Of a DNA stretch of 64,000 nt, positions 1-11,682 are shown piece after piece; positions within the stretch are counted from its first letter, which is position 1, and the number at the start of each line of letters is the position of its first letter. This DNA comes from Galbula dea (lineage: Eukaryota; Chordata; Aves; Piciformes; Galbulidae): positions 62,001-126,000 of the forward strand of contig VWZX01006702.1 in NCBI GenBank assembly GCA_013399015.1. Reading direction: 5' to 3'. The translations under genes were made by a program, and so were the position numbers. The notes under the pieces are model-generated. The model made no database searches. It had not been told where the DNA came from and saw nothing but the letters and a program-made list of their open reading frames with translations.

Positions 1-1438
1 CCACTTTGCTGGCCTCTGGGAGAATTGGTTTTGCTCCTCAGCAAATAAAGCAAGAAAGAGTTTACAGGTCTCTCCAGGTCCTCTTCTAGGAGGGGATCAG
101 AGGATGTATTTGAGCATGTTTTGAACATCTGTGTGCATACTTACCAGCAGCATCTTCCTCCCTCACACCCCAGAGGTGGCTCTGTTTCTGTAAGCACCAA
201 TCTCACCTCACTAACCTCTCAGCAAAATGGCTCCAGCATGTGAAGAATGAACAGTCATTTGTCCAGCCTTCCTGAAAGCAATTGTTCTGTGGAAGTACTT
301 CAGTAGCACTTGTGAAAATGAGAACATACAACACAAGGTGGGAACCAGCCTTTCATCTCCATTTGCAAGTGGAGAATGAGGTGGTGGTCTGCTGTAAGTC
401 ATGACGTTTGCTTTCCTGGGCATCAGTCTGAAGCTTGGATTTTTGAGTCTCCCTGCTCCATCAATACAGACCTTTTTTAGGGCAGTTGATCTCCTTTCTT
501 TAGAAGGAACTTGCATTAACATTAACTTTTCTTGTTCTTACTCTGTTTTCTACCTCTTGTTGCATTTCAGAACAATGGCTTTATTTAAAGCAGTGGGGGA
601 AAAAACAAGACAGTATCTAAAATAACCCAAACTGTAACTATTCATGAGATGTCTCTGGGGGCTTGTGCCTGAGAGAGGAAATCTTCCTTACCCAGACAAA
701 TTACCATAGCTGAAACTCTGATCATTTTTCTCTAAAATTACTTTAGAGCTTATAGACAAGACCACTCAAGTAGAGAAGAAATACTCAGGCTTCACTATTT
801 GTCTCTGTTAATAGCCATTTTAACTGTACTAACATACCCTAGAACATGCAGTCTTCATTTAATTCAGTGCAGCTACATGGGGCTAAAATGTAAATATTAT
901 TATTGTCATTTCAGTGTAAGTTTAATGGTAGGAAACTCAGTTTAATTGTGGTTGAGTAGGAAAAAAAATGTATTCTCTGTATTCATAAATCACCCCAATG
1001 TTCCTTTTATTCCAACCACTGAATTAAGCACTCAACTAGGGCACTGGAGAAGAAGAAATTGCATTGCTTCCATTAATAGCTTTTTTGAAGTGTGCCAATA
1101 GTCAATTGTAAATGGCTTTGCAAAGAGCAGATTGGTTTAGAAATGAAAAAATAAATCATTTAGGTAGCAAACAAGTCTTCTCCACTTGCTGTACAATAAA
1201 TTATCCTGACACCCAAGGAAGAACATTTCAAATTGCCCAGTCTAAAACTAGAAGTGTAACTACTCCTTGATTCAGATGATTACTTATTGAAATTAATGGA
1301 TGTTATTTGTGTGTATCAATGTGGGAAAGAATCCCTAGCATTTCTTCTTGACACTTCAGTGCTGCTTATTAGCAAGCTTTTGTAGAATGAAGAAATAGCT
1401 AGTATCTAACCCAACAATACTAGTTAGTCTGCAACTAG
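1..1438. other. unique AT-rich sequence, no gene seen
   Basis: The sequence is CpG-poor and has no CR1 or other repeat that I recognise. Two short open frames of 103 and 74 codons overlap on opposite strands near 211-625. Neither resembles a known domain, and opposite-strand overlap of short frames is expected by chance. The stretch could be intron or intergenic DNA. Confidence 0.6.
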
Positions 1439-1458
1439 TGTGTGTGTGTGTGGGGGGG
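1439..1458. repeat. (TG)7 microsatellite followed by a G run
   Basis: Seven TG units run directly into seven G. This is a simple repeat with no sign of function. Copy number is likely to vary between individuals. Confidence 0.9.
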
Positions 1459-1637
1459 AACAACTTAGTTTCACTGAAGTTTCAGGGAGCTTTGGATGTT
1501 AGTTTTATTACCCAAGGCTGCCCAGAGCAGTGGTGGACTCAACATCTCTAGTTACAGAAGAATTCATTTTCTTCCTCCATCTGTGGGGAGAAGAGAACAT
1601 TTAAAAGCAAAAGATGCTACACATGCTAATGGGGTTT

Positions 1638-1660
1638 CCCCCCCCCCCCCCCCCNNNNNN
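1638..1660. other. run of 17 C abutting a 6-base assembly gap
   Basis: Seventeen C (1638-1654) are followed directly by six N (1655-1660), after which ordinary sequence resumes. The gap sits exactly at the end of the homopolymer, which suggests that reads failed in the C run, so the true length of both the run and the missing sequence is unknown. An open frame reads across the gap (1496-1759), but it is not reliable because the N codons are undefined. Confidence 0.95.
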
Positions 1661-2830
1661 AACAGGCTGGGTGGCTGTAAATCAAATGTGCAAAATCCAA
1701 ATTCAACTTCATTCTACTTCAAGGCTGAAGAATCACTTCAGATCAACTTAAATGCATGATAGCTGCCCAGTCTTTCAGAGTTTGTGGTCCAAATTCTGTT
1801 GTAAGGGATAGGTAGAAGCCTGCTGAAGCTACTTTGAGATGCATGAACTTGCACCATTGGATTCCATTTGATCTTATGTAGAAATCCTAGTAAATCTCTT
1901 CATAGAAACAAGTATTTTCTGAATGAAACTGTATCTAGTCTACTATACTACTAGATACTGCACTGAGAACACTGCAAAAGGACATTTAGGAAGCTATGCA
2001 CTCTGTTGTCCATGTTTGCCATCTGTAAGGCTAACCTTTGGGATGATAATCTTTGTATTTGTGGCATGAAAAGAGATTTGATTTTGGTTGCTTTATTCTA
2101 ATTACACCACAATGTAGCAGCCCTGAGTGCTTCTGAAGGGTATTCAGGAACTGAAATGTCAATAACAAACAACTTTCCATCTGCTCCCAATTTAATCTGA
2201 ATGAGTTTGTGATTTTACAGAAGGAGGTTATTTCTGCCACTGGCAGTGGAAAGGTAGTAATCAGTTAATCAAAATGCATTGATTGCTCTAATTATTGCAT
2301 CTTGAATAGTGTTTTTTAGAAGTCTTTGTCACCCACAGTTTAGTTCTGGCATGTTTTTCCTCTTTATCTAAGGCAGAGCTGCCATTTGCAAAAACTTTGA
2401 CTTCATCAGGAATAACTGTGAGATTTAGGGCCAGACCCACCAGTGTGTGCTGACAGAGTCAGAGCAGCCCAGTTATGTGAACTGGCTGGAAACCAGTAAA
2501 ATCAGTTTGAGCAATTGCAGAGTTCCACAGAGTGGAGCAGGCAGCTGTGTTCCCTATAGCAAAGAATATTCTATATAGAACTAAACCCTCTTTCCTATAT
2601 GGACTCCAAACTTTCTGTGGCTTTTGATTTCTCAACAGAACACACTTTATTGTTAGCTGGTGCTGCAGCAATAATTCAAGTAGGGCAGAGTGAGCAGGAA
2701 AACCTTTGTATTTGATCCTGGGCCATAGAGTTGAAAACCTGCACTTCATTGTTTTCATCTCAGAGTGAAAAATAACACTGCTTTATTTCTGCATGTCCCA
2801 GTTAGGGTCAAGCTTAGGAGGTTAATAGTT
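1661..2830. other. unique sequence, no gene seen
   Basis: Mixed AT-rich sequence without recognisable repeats. Short open frames on the minus strand (2031-2240 and 2459-2758) have no recognisable domain and no convincing splice context. Confidence 0.6.
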
Positions 2831-2895
2831 GAAAACAAACCAAACCAAAATAAAAAAAAACCCCAAACACAACACAAAAACCAACACCCAAAATA
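2831..2895. repeat. A/C-rich low-complexity tract
   Basis: An imperfect mixture of CAAAC, CCAAA and poly-A units with almost no G or T. On the opposite strand this is a GTTT-type tract like those at 35.4 kb and 55.2 kb. It is a degenerate simple repeat. Confidence 0.85.
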
Positions 2896-5309
2896 TGCCA
2901 ACAATCCCCAAATCCCAAAACTATTTCTCACAGTGCTGAGGGAATAAAATGTTGAAATCCCTTCCAAGAAGGCTGAGTACAAAATCTGGCAGAGTGCAAA
3001 TGTAAGCCCCCAGGAAATGGATCCCAGGCTTAAGGTCTTAAAAGTATTGACCCTCTTGAATAAACAAAGGAGTGGCTGAAAAACCAATTAGTAAATAGTC
3101 ATGTATTATTTCTGTGAATTGAAACCTAAGGTTAGGGGTTTAAGTAGCTGAATAGCAATCACTTTGCAGGTATTGATATCAAAGAACAATAATTTCATAA
3201 TAAAAGAGCACATTTACATAATAGTTTAATTATGTATGTGAACATATTTGCCCACTTAGAGGTCTGTGAAAGACCAGTGGCCTTTGGATGAAACCCTGAG
3301 TGCTCCAGGTATTGGAACATGAATCCATCAGAACCTAACAGGGACCAGCTGTGCTCCATCTGAAATAATGATGAAAGATCCCAAAAGCTAATCAAGATAA
3401 ACACTGAACCAATTAGCAAAACTCTTTTTCAAGAGGAAAATACCTTGACAATGGAATCATCTATCCATGCAGTCAGAACTCATCTCAACAAAGAACTGCA
3501 GGAAGGGAAGAGTGAAACTTCTCTTGAGCATGTTCCAGCAAAGTTGCTCTCTGTGTCTTGCTCTGGAAAGCATCAGTGTAATTCCCTGCTGGAGACTGAG
3601 GGTTCTGCTTCTCTGACAGTTGGTGAGGAGGAACCACATCCAGTTCTGCAAGACCTGCTAGAGGCAGGTCCTTGTCTCTTCCTCAAATCTTTGCCTCAGC
3701 CTTGCAGCTTTTTCATTTCTACCTTCCATTTATTAAGCATTAAGGTTAATACACTGGCCATGCTCTTCTTGTTTGGTGCAGCTTTGGCTTGAGAGCTGTA
3801 AGCTTACACTAGCCAGACTAAAGCAGCTTTATAGCCTCTGAATATTGCCAGAGAAGGGCAAAGCAGCTGCAGAGCATCACTGGAATTTTACATCCTGGAT
3901 TGTTGATAGTTCTCCTAAGTGCACTGATAAATATTGGTTAAAATGATTTATAATTAGTTGATCTTCCTTGCCTTGCACTAGAGAATTCTCTTTCCTAAAG
4001 AAGAGTTTTTCTTTTGGAGGCCTGAAATTGCATTTGGGTTTTAATAAAGCTGACCTGAGAGGATTTGTGTGGGAAGAGAGCAATTTACAGCAATAGCTTG
4101 GAAAGAGCAATCCCTCCCTCCTGTGTTTAGTCATCTAGCTGGTTCACAGTTCATTGTCTTTTTATCAGCTTTTTTTTTCCCTAAGTACTAACCATAAGTC
4201 ATTGTTCTCTTCCTCCCCCCTGCCCACAAAACACAGGAGAGAGCTCCTGAGTCAGCATCTTTCCTAGCAGAAGCATGACCAAGTGCCATACAAAGTGCCC
4301 TGCACTTATGTTCCTTAGGAGAAAAGTGGCCTTAAACTGACATGTGAGCTTTGTTTAGCAGAGTTGTCTCCTAAACAGTTCAAGGTGATGAACTTGGTGG
4401 CATCTGCAGCTTCTCTACCCTAATTTCAGTAGTTACTGCACAGATAACCTTGAACATAATGCTCTGTATGAGCTAGCCTAGGGCTTAAGTCTAATTTTCA
4501 TTACCTTTCACCTGCAGCATTTAATCTTTAGTAAATGATACTGGCTTCTAACAGAACACCTTTTTTTTTTTTCCCCCAGCACAATCTTTGCAATGTCCCT
4601 TTCATAGTCAGTGTTAGAAATGAAATTACCTGGAAAGCAATATTTCCCCTGCTTCAGGAGGAGACCTTGAGCTATCCTTGCAAGTAGTAAAATGTAAATG
4701 TATCTTAAAGAAAGCAAAACATCTTGCACTAAGTTATTGCTCCAGATAAAGACCAAAAGCAAACCATTAGGGGTCTGGACTCTTAATTATTTCACACTTC
4801 AAACATTTCTCTGTCCTTGGTCAAGTGTTATATTTACACATGTATAAATAGGAACAACAAATCATTACAATTCTGCTAGACAAAGACTGAAGCAAGCTAA
4901 GAGTTATTGATATTTTATTTGAGAAAAGGATATTATAATTTTTAAGTTTTAACTTGGAAAGCAGATGGTAGATTTTTCTTCTATAAACAAACAAATGTCA
5001 AGCAAAGCATTAAAGAGTATTTCAGGGTGGTAGGGGTCTATGACTGTATGTTTAATATTCCCAGATTGTCTAATCTGTCAAGGAACTCCAAGGTTTTACT
5101 ATGAAAACATGATGATTTCTTTGTCAGATATGTTTGATTCAGAGACTTTAGAAAATCCAAGGTGTTTAGAGTTCTGTGCCTTTTACACATGCAAGCACTA
5201 CATGGAATTGGGTACATCTCCTTTACTAAGAGAATCAGGACATTTACAGGTTTATCAAGGGCTTAAAAATGTCAACAGACTCTCTGGATTCACAGGAGTA
5301 GGCAAGCAG
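2896..5309. other. unique sequence, no gene seen; one polypyrimidine tract
   Basis: No transposon was recognised. At 4561-4579 there are 12 T and 5 C followed by AG, which resembles a plus-strand splice acceptor, but the sequence after it has no open frame or donor that would make a credible exon. A 115-codon frame at 3445-3792 starts from a non-ATG codon and has no recognisable domain. Confidence 0.55.
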
Positions 5310-5461
5310 ATCCTAGAATGGCCCAGGTTGGAAGGGACCTTAAAGATATCTAGCTCCAACCCCCTGCCATGGGCAGGGATGCCACCCACTAGCCCAGGTT
5401 GCCCAGGGCCACATCCAGCCTGGCCTTGAACACTGCCAGGGGTGGGACAGCCACAGCCTCT
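5310..5461 (-). mobile_element. CR1 LINE 3' fragment, young-looking subfamily
   Basis: On the plus strand this reads as the reverse of a CR1 3' end: GGCCCAGGTTGGAAGGGACC, then the CTAGCTCCAACCCCCTGCC block and GGCCTTGAACACTGCCAGGG. It is about 150 bp long and truncated at its 5' end. It differs by only about five changes from the matching part of the CR1 at 36,420-36,886, which lies in the opposite orientation. It has no coding capacity. The tail of the open frame at 5040-5429 is made from this element, so that frame is not a gene. Confidence 0.93.
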
Positions 5462-6447
5462 GTAGAATGATAGAATGGCACAGATGAGAATTAAAGCTTG
5501 GCAAGGCTGATCTTAATTTCTGGTAGGACTTAGCTACCTCGTGGAGCTCAGTTTGTGTATGAGGCTTAGTTTGCTTAATTCACTCTTAGAGTTAGTATTC
5601 AGCAGGCCTCTGAAATGCAGCAGGTTGTGTTTTGTTTGTCCAACACAGAAAGGAAACATCCCATTCTGTTACATATAAACTGAATTTCTACAAAACCTCA
5701 ACAAATCAATTGGCTCCATCCTGTACATATGCTTGAGAGACCAGGGCAGTGTATACTATTTTCATTCCAGCTGACAGTCAATATTCCTGCTGCTGCACTC
5801 TTAATAGGTTCAAAGGCTGTTAATGATTTCTGTCTCTGGTGCTTTTTAGCCTGCAAAAGAAATCAGAGGGAGTTGGTTGGCTCCACAGACATGAATCTTG
5901 AAGTGAGGTCTATTTATTTCTGGTTTCTAGAATTCATAGTTACAAGTGATCTGAATCTGGGAGACTTAAAGGAAGATTTATTGGGTTTTAAGCTCCATGT
6001 AACTACTCAAAGTTAGACCACAAATCCTGGGAGGGCTGTGGCAGCAGCTGTGCTGCTCTACCCTTTGATGCTGAAAGGTTACATGTGACTTCAGAAGTGC
6101 AGGACCCATTCAGAGTAATGCTGATGGTGTTAAGCATGTCCAGCATCCCCAGTGGTAAGCCACAAGCAGAAGAGCAGTCCCATCATTCAGCTAGCTGTTC
6201 TGGTTCCCAGTTTAACCACTAGAATTTCCATTATTCTTCTTAATGTCAGGGTTGGAGAGCAGCAATCAGACCCCAGCTACCTCCTTGTCCTGCAAACAGG
6301 TCTCCCAGGTGAATGTTCTACAGTAGGAGTGTTTCAAGGCAGGCACCCAGAACAAAAACCTGACTCTACTACAGCCTCTGACTCCAGCTGGGGCTGGCAG
6401 GTGACCTAGCTAAGCAACTGCTGGGCAATGGCACACAGATAGCTTAG
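5462..6447. other. unique sequence between two CR1 copies
   Basis: Only short chance open frames are present (5729-6016 and 6152-6409). A second TAGAATGATAGAATGG-like stretch directly after the CR1 at 5462-5478 resembles the short repeat at CR1 3' ends and could be the remnant of an older insertion or a target-site duplication. Confidence 0.5.
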
Positions 6448-6662
6448 AGTCATGGAATTGCCAGAGTTGGAAGGGACCTTAAAGATCAGCTAGTTCCAAT
6501 CCCCCTGCTTGGCAGGGACACCATCCACTAGATCAGGTTGCCCACAGCCCCAGCCAGCCTTGTCTTAAAAGCTTCCAGGGGTGGAGCTTCCACAGCCTCT
6601 CTGGGCAACCTGTTCCAGTGTCTAACCACCCTCATAGTGAACTTCCTCCTAAGTTTAGAAAC
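6448..6662 (-). mobile_element. CR1 LINE 3' fragment
   Basis: It reads CCAGAGTTGGAAGGGACCTT, then AGTTCCAATCCCCCTGC, GGTTGCCCACAGCCCCA and GGGCAACCTGTTCCAGTGTC, which is the reverse complement of a CR1 3' region. It is about 215 bp and 5'-truncated. It is more diverged than the copy at 5,310. Confidence 0.93.
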
Positions 6663-7266
6663 AACTCAGATAAATGGACCTCCACTCATCTCTTATTTTC
6701 AGCCCAAATGAATGTCTGAGTGACTGAAAAGGCTGGGCTTGACCAAGCCCATCAAGTAGTAAGCAGTATCAGGTCAGGTCTCAGCAAAGCCACAGAACCT
6801 GCCAAAGAAACACCAGCATTTTACCAAATTTCTTACCACAAGGTCAAGCCAGAACATAAAAATCCTGGCAGTTCTTAAAGGTTTAATTAAAACAAACTTA
6901 GTTGTCTTCCACAATTGTATTAGCACAGTGAACTCTGAGTCCTTCTACTCTCAGTGGAGGGTTTGAAGATTCTACATTTGCATCTTTTTACATCACTGCT
7001 TATCTGCAGACCAGACTAGGTCAGTAATGGGATGTGACAAGCTTAATAAAAATGAGAAAACATTGCCAGGAGAACCTGAACCACACTTGTTTTTCTTTTT
7101 ACTGCTTCCACTGCTCTCTAAAGCTGCTTATTTTTCTGTTTCTGGGAAAATAATCATGGTCATTCAAGACAGGAGAAATACTGTTAATTGTTTATTTGTT
7201 TTCTTAATGTCTGCTGCTAACAAGGCCTTTTCTTACAGCAGTGCCAGTAACATTGTTGTCCCATTT
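6663..7266. other. unique sequence, no gene seen
   Basis: AT-rich spacer between CR1 fragments. The only open frame of note (7027-7287) runs into the next CR1 and has no recognisable domain. Confidence 0.55.
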
Positions 7267-7340
7267 CACAGAATCAGAGAATGTTAGGGGTTGGAAGGGA
7301 ACTCTGGAGATCTGCCTTCTCACCCTAGTCCAGCTCTGTA
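7267..7340 (-). mobile_element. short CR1 3' end
   Basis: CACAGAATCAGAGAATGTTA followed by GGGGTTGGAAGGGAAC and a weak CTAGTCCAGCTC block marks the last ~75 bp of a CR1 in reverse orientation. The rest is missing or has diverged beyond recognition. Confidence 0.8.
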
Positions 7341-10300
7341 GACTTTTATAGTCTTATAAAAGCCAACTTAGAAGTATTTAATATTTCTAGCTTTCTGAGT
7401 TTGTCCCTAATTGCATTTTTCTCTTCCCTGCAGATAACAGAGATACTTTCTTGTATTGACTTTCCTGTGTTGCTATTGTATTCCCAGTAGCTTTCTCAGA
7501 AATAGTCTTCCTAGAGCAGTATTAAGTAGTAGTGATTATCTGATAGTGTAATGTTGTATTTTGGGAATATTAACTCCCACAGTCTCATCAAAAGATGATG
7601 GGCCTCATTATTCTGGGGAATGTGTGAAGGAAGGAGTGGCAGGTAGTGCAGAGATGAGGACACCAGCAGCTGGCACACATATCCAAAGCAGTGGAGGTGC
7701 AGATGTGTGTTTCTTTTAGGGGAACAGCTGAATGTCATGGAAAATATTGATATTTCATCCAATTGTGCTGTAACAGATCCTAGTAAAATGATGTCATAAT
7801 TACTATCTGTAGTTACTATTATAGTCACAGTTGTCTGATGTTTAAAAAGCTCCAAATTCTTCCCTTCCCCCAGTGCCCCATCTGTGCAGGAGTTACTGAG
7901 ATCACTATGGGAAGTCTGGATAAAACCTTGGTTGCTAAAGCACAGCCAGCATCAAGGAGCACTGAACTGTTAGACTACCTAGAAATGGATTAATTAGTCC
8001 ACTTTTCTAACCAGAGAACAGAAGAGGGATTTAGATGGCCAATCATAGATACCTTAATGTTATTTTAGGTGCACTAGTCTAGCTGCCTGGCCTCCAGCTG
8101 TGGCTTTGGAAAGGCTGATGTCTGCCATAGCTCCTGCCTGGTATCTGCCAGCCCTCTACAGACTTCTTGGATACCTGAGAGTATCTAAAATGGCACAGGG
8201 CATCTATATTTCTTGAATTACCCCCTGAGACTGCTAAGGAGTTAATTGTGCAAACTAGAAACGACATCTGAAGTCCTCCTTATACTGCATAGTCATTTAG
8301 CATTCAGAGTTGGGTTTCCTTCTGCTCTGTGCCAGGTGAGGAGAGGAAGGGTTGGCATTCACCTCCTCCTCCTATTATTCAGCACCTTACAGGCTCAGTG
8401 GTTGCCACCCTCCAGCCTAGTTTCCAAAGGCACTGTATTCTTCAGGATGAAAGTGCAGTGCAAAAATAGGGACTGCTACATGCTGTGCTATGGAGTTTTT
8501 AGCATGGCAGCACAAAAGTTCCAGCATGTGCAAAAAGATGCTGTTGCTGCCTTTTTTTATCCTTGTTGCTGGTGAAGGCAAACGTTTGAACTCCTGGGAG
8601 TTTTTGCAGCTGAGGATGTTGGTGGGATATGTAGAAAGGGGTTAGGTTGCCTTTTCCTACCCCTCTCCCCTCTTTTCTTCCTATCCTTTTATTCTTGAGC
8701 TAGCAGGAATGAAGAGAGTAGGCTCTCTTTAGCCAAAATAGGGACTTCAGGAGACTTTCATAGGCAAATGCTGACAAGTGACCACACAGCAAGCTCTAAT
8801 AGATAGGAGAGAGACATTTTCTCTCTTTAAAAGGAAAGAAAACTGGGAAAAAATGTGTTTAAAAATTATATGCAATCAGATCCATTAGAAAACTTTGCTT
8901 TGTCTTTGGTCTTTTGAACAGAGGCTTGATATCCTTTGCATCAGGTAGCATACTACCATCAAAAGAACTTGTGTTTAATGCTTATAAAGAGACAGAAACA
9001 ACTTCCCCTGCTGTGATTCTGCACTTAGGATGGCTCTCTGTGCACAGGTAACACAAGGGGAAATTTGCACTAAATTCCCATCTCTCTGATCCTCAGCAGC
9101 CTTTTCTCTCACATCTCCCAAGCTGCCTGCTTATGCTCTGCTTTTGTTATGGTTAGCTGAAGGTTGATTTTCAGATGCCAGGCATTTCAAAAGCAGCTCT
9201 GTTCTCAGGTCTGTAATCCCTAGCCTAGCCACAAACCAAAAGTTTCAAAGGTTTAATTCAGAAAAAATATTTAAACAAGGCATTTGGATAGTTTGGGCAG
9301 GAAAATGTATTTTCCAGATGTTTTTGCTCAGATCTGCTCCTTTCCTTCAATAATTTTCTTTATTGAAAATAAATCAACCAGTCCTAAAATCAAATCAATC
9401 AATCAATCCTTGGCTGTGATGCTGGGATCCTTTCTGCTGAAAAACAGGTCTTTTAGAAGATTTCTTGCCAGATTTGCTTGTATTAAGGGATTTAATTTAT
9501 TTTCCCATGAAATAGGATAATGTGCACTGTGGAACAATCACCTCTCATGAATATTGAACGTTTGAGTCCAATAATATGAATGTCTATTATTAGTCTGAGA
9601 TAGTAAATTGCTGAGAAAAATATGGTGGGTTATTTACATAACCCACTCATTATACATGAAATGAAAAATAAACCAATTTATTTAACTGACTAGGGGGGAA
9701 AAAAAGCCATCACAGCACATTAGATGTCATAATTCAAGTTTATCTCTGGGTTTCTCTCCTGCTCTGAGGACTGAAAGGGCCAAGTGAGTTGACACAAGGA
9801 TAAAAGCAAAACAGCTGAAGGAAGTTAACCTGCATCCAGTCTCCTGGGTTCAAGAACAGGGCAGGGCTACCAGGGAAGGATGGTATTTGTGGGGTGAGCT
9901 TATGAACACTGTTTGGTCTAAAACAGAGCTGAAGTAAGGCCTCACCCTGAGCTTAGCACAGAGAGAAGGTCACCACACAGCCTTGCAAAGTGATGATGCT
10001 ATTTGTCCAGCATGACAAAGTGGCTGAGCTTTGTGCTCTTCCCAGAAGAACTTATATGGGGACATGTCCTCGTTTGAGCTAGAACAGAACTAATTCTGTT
10101 CAATGATTTCCCCTTTCAGATAAGTCTCTTCCAAGTGACTGAAGGTAAGAGCCAGTCCCTGGAGAGGGGCTGCCCTCTGTCCTACACCAGCTGCCCTGCA
10201 GGAGGAAGAGGAGGGTGGAGAGAGCATCTGGTCACAGGTGGAAAGTGCCTCAAGATCTAGAAATAGAGACAGCTAGACCTGAACTAAAACCTTGGGTCCC

Positions 10301-11557
10301 ATCAAGAGAGGGAAATAGATTGGGATGCCAATTTCTTGCACAAATTGGACCTGCCTGTGCTTGCTGCTTGCACTTTTCACATTGACTAGGAAAATTGGAA
10401 AGCTCTACTGCCTGAGCTGACAGCATCTCAGCACGTTACTGCAGAGCAGGAACAGCAAAACAACCAGAGCAAAGAACAGCAGGAAAATTACCTTTCCTTT
10501 TCACCCAAGGATGAGGAAAACTACTTAACTGAACACAGAATATCAGTGTGTATGTGGGGGCATGCTGGGGAGGGGGAAGGAGAGAGGGAGGAGGTAGAAA
10601 TGAACTAAATTAATAGTCTCCATTAATTTTCTAGTGCCTTAGTGAAACTGCTGATCTATTCCAGTTGAAGTCATTCCCTTTTCTCTTATTTGAGCTGCAT
10701 CAGAGCATCTTTCTATGGGATTCCAGAGCACTCTCCAATTTCACTTTTATTAAGCAGCAAATATTACCTCAGTAACAGTTTTCACTCTATTTTCACTCTA
10801 GTTAGTAGAGGTTATGCCTAGCAACTAAAGACACAGATGTAATATTTCATTTTAGCTAATGTAGTTGGGAGTGTACATAGGTGTTTAAAGTCAATAACTG
10901 TAATCAGTATTTTAGATGGTAACCAGCTGGTGGATTGTTAGCTCCTGACTCTTATCCAATGGTTTCTCAGAAATCTACAAGCTATATGTGGATTTGATTC
11001 AAATTGCTCTGAACTTGTAACATTTGGTTTTTGGTCTGAACAGAAGAACTGTGATTTTTTTTTTTTCTTTGTTATTCAATGGTTAATAGGTCTTAATATG
11101 TGGCTAGAATTTTTGCAGAGTTTCTTTTAAATGGTGGTGGTTTTAGTCATGAAAGGTCCCAAGGCCTTCATGAAGTCCTTTTCCACCTCCATATATCAGT
11201 GTCTTTTGTTCAAAAAAAGGATATTTGTATTTCTATTCTTCTATTTCCAACATTTCTAATAGGCACAGGTTGGGTTTGTGTTGACCTTTTTAGAAAGTTG
11301 CCTGATTAAATTCTGGTATGCTCTAAAAATCACAGAATTCTGAATTTAGCTCCTTAATATTGCATTTCTATTAGAGAAATAGTCTTTTTTTCTAGACAGT
11401 TAACCTTTACTATCACTTTTCTGACTGAATCATCAGCAATTATTTTGTCCCTGAGGAATGTTCTTATGGCTTTCCAGAGATTTATGGCTAACCATTTTAT
11501 GGTAACATAGAAAGGGCTTTATTTCTACTTATTTTAAGGTAGTTTCTGGGTGCATCA
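7341..11557. other. 4.2 kb unique sequence, no gene seen
   Basis: The region holds a small (AATC)n run at 9389-9409 and a purine-rich stretch near 10,550-10,600. A short tandem pair of TTTTCACTCTA lies at 10,780-10,802, and there are twelve T at 11,055-11,066. Open frames such as 7511-7855 (minus) and 8246-8575 (plus) show no recognisable domains. No CR1 was recognised. Confidence 0.55.
9389..9409. repeat. (AATC)n microsatellite
   Basis: About five AATC units, the first interrupted. A short simple repeat with no apparent function. Confidence 0.85.
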
Positions 11558-11682
11558 CCTAGGAATGAGATAATGAAACCTAGGAATGAGATAATGAAAC
11601 CTAGGAATGAGATAATGAAACCTAGGAATGAGATAATGAAACCTAGGAATGAGATAATGAAACCTAGGAATGAGATAATGAA
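11558..11682. repeat. 21-bp minisatellite, six near-perfect copies
   Basis: The unit is CCTAGGAATGAGATAATGAA plus one further A. Five copies are identical and the sixth lacks one A. Because 21 is a multiple of three, the minus strand stays open and would encode repeated HYLIPRF heptapeptides (frame 11,555-11,794), but there is no other sign of a gene. Each unit carries the palindrome CCTAGG. Perfect identity between units points to a recent expansion and likely length polymorphism. Confidence 0.97.

Noticed and set aside
4561..4579. Splice acceptor (polypyrimidine tract plus AG)
   Set aside because: No open frame, donor or other exon evidence follows. T/C runs are common in intronic DNA.
5040..5429. 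129-codon plus-strand open frame
   Set aside because: Its last third is reversed CR1 sequence and the start is anonymous AT-rich DNA.
11565..11682. CRISPR-like array
   Set aside because: The copies are directly adjacent without spacers and the genome is vertebrate.
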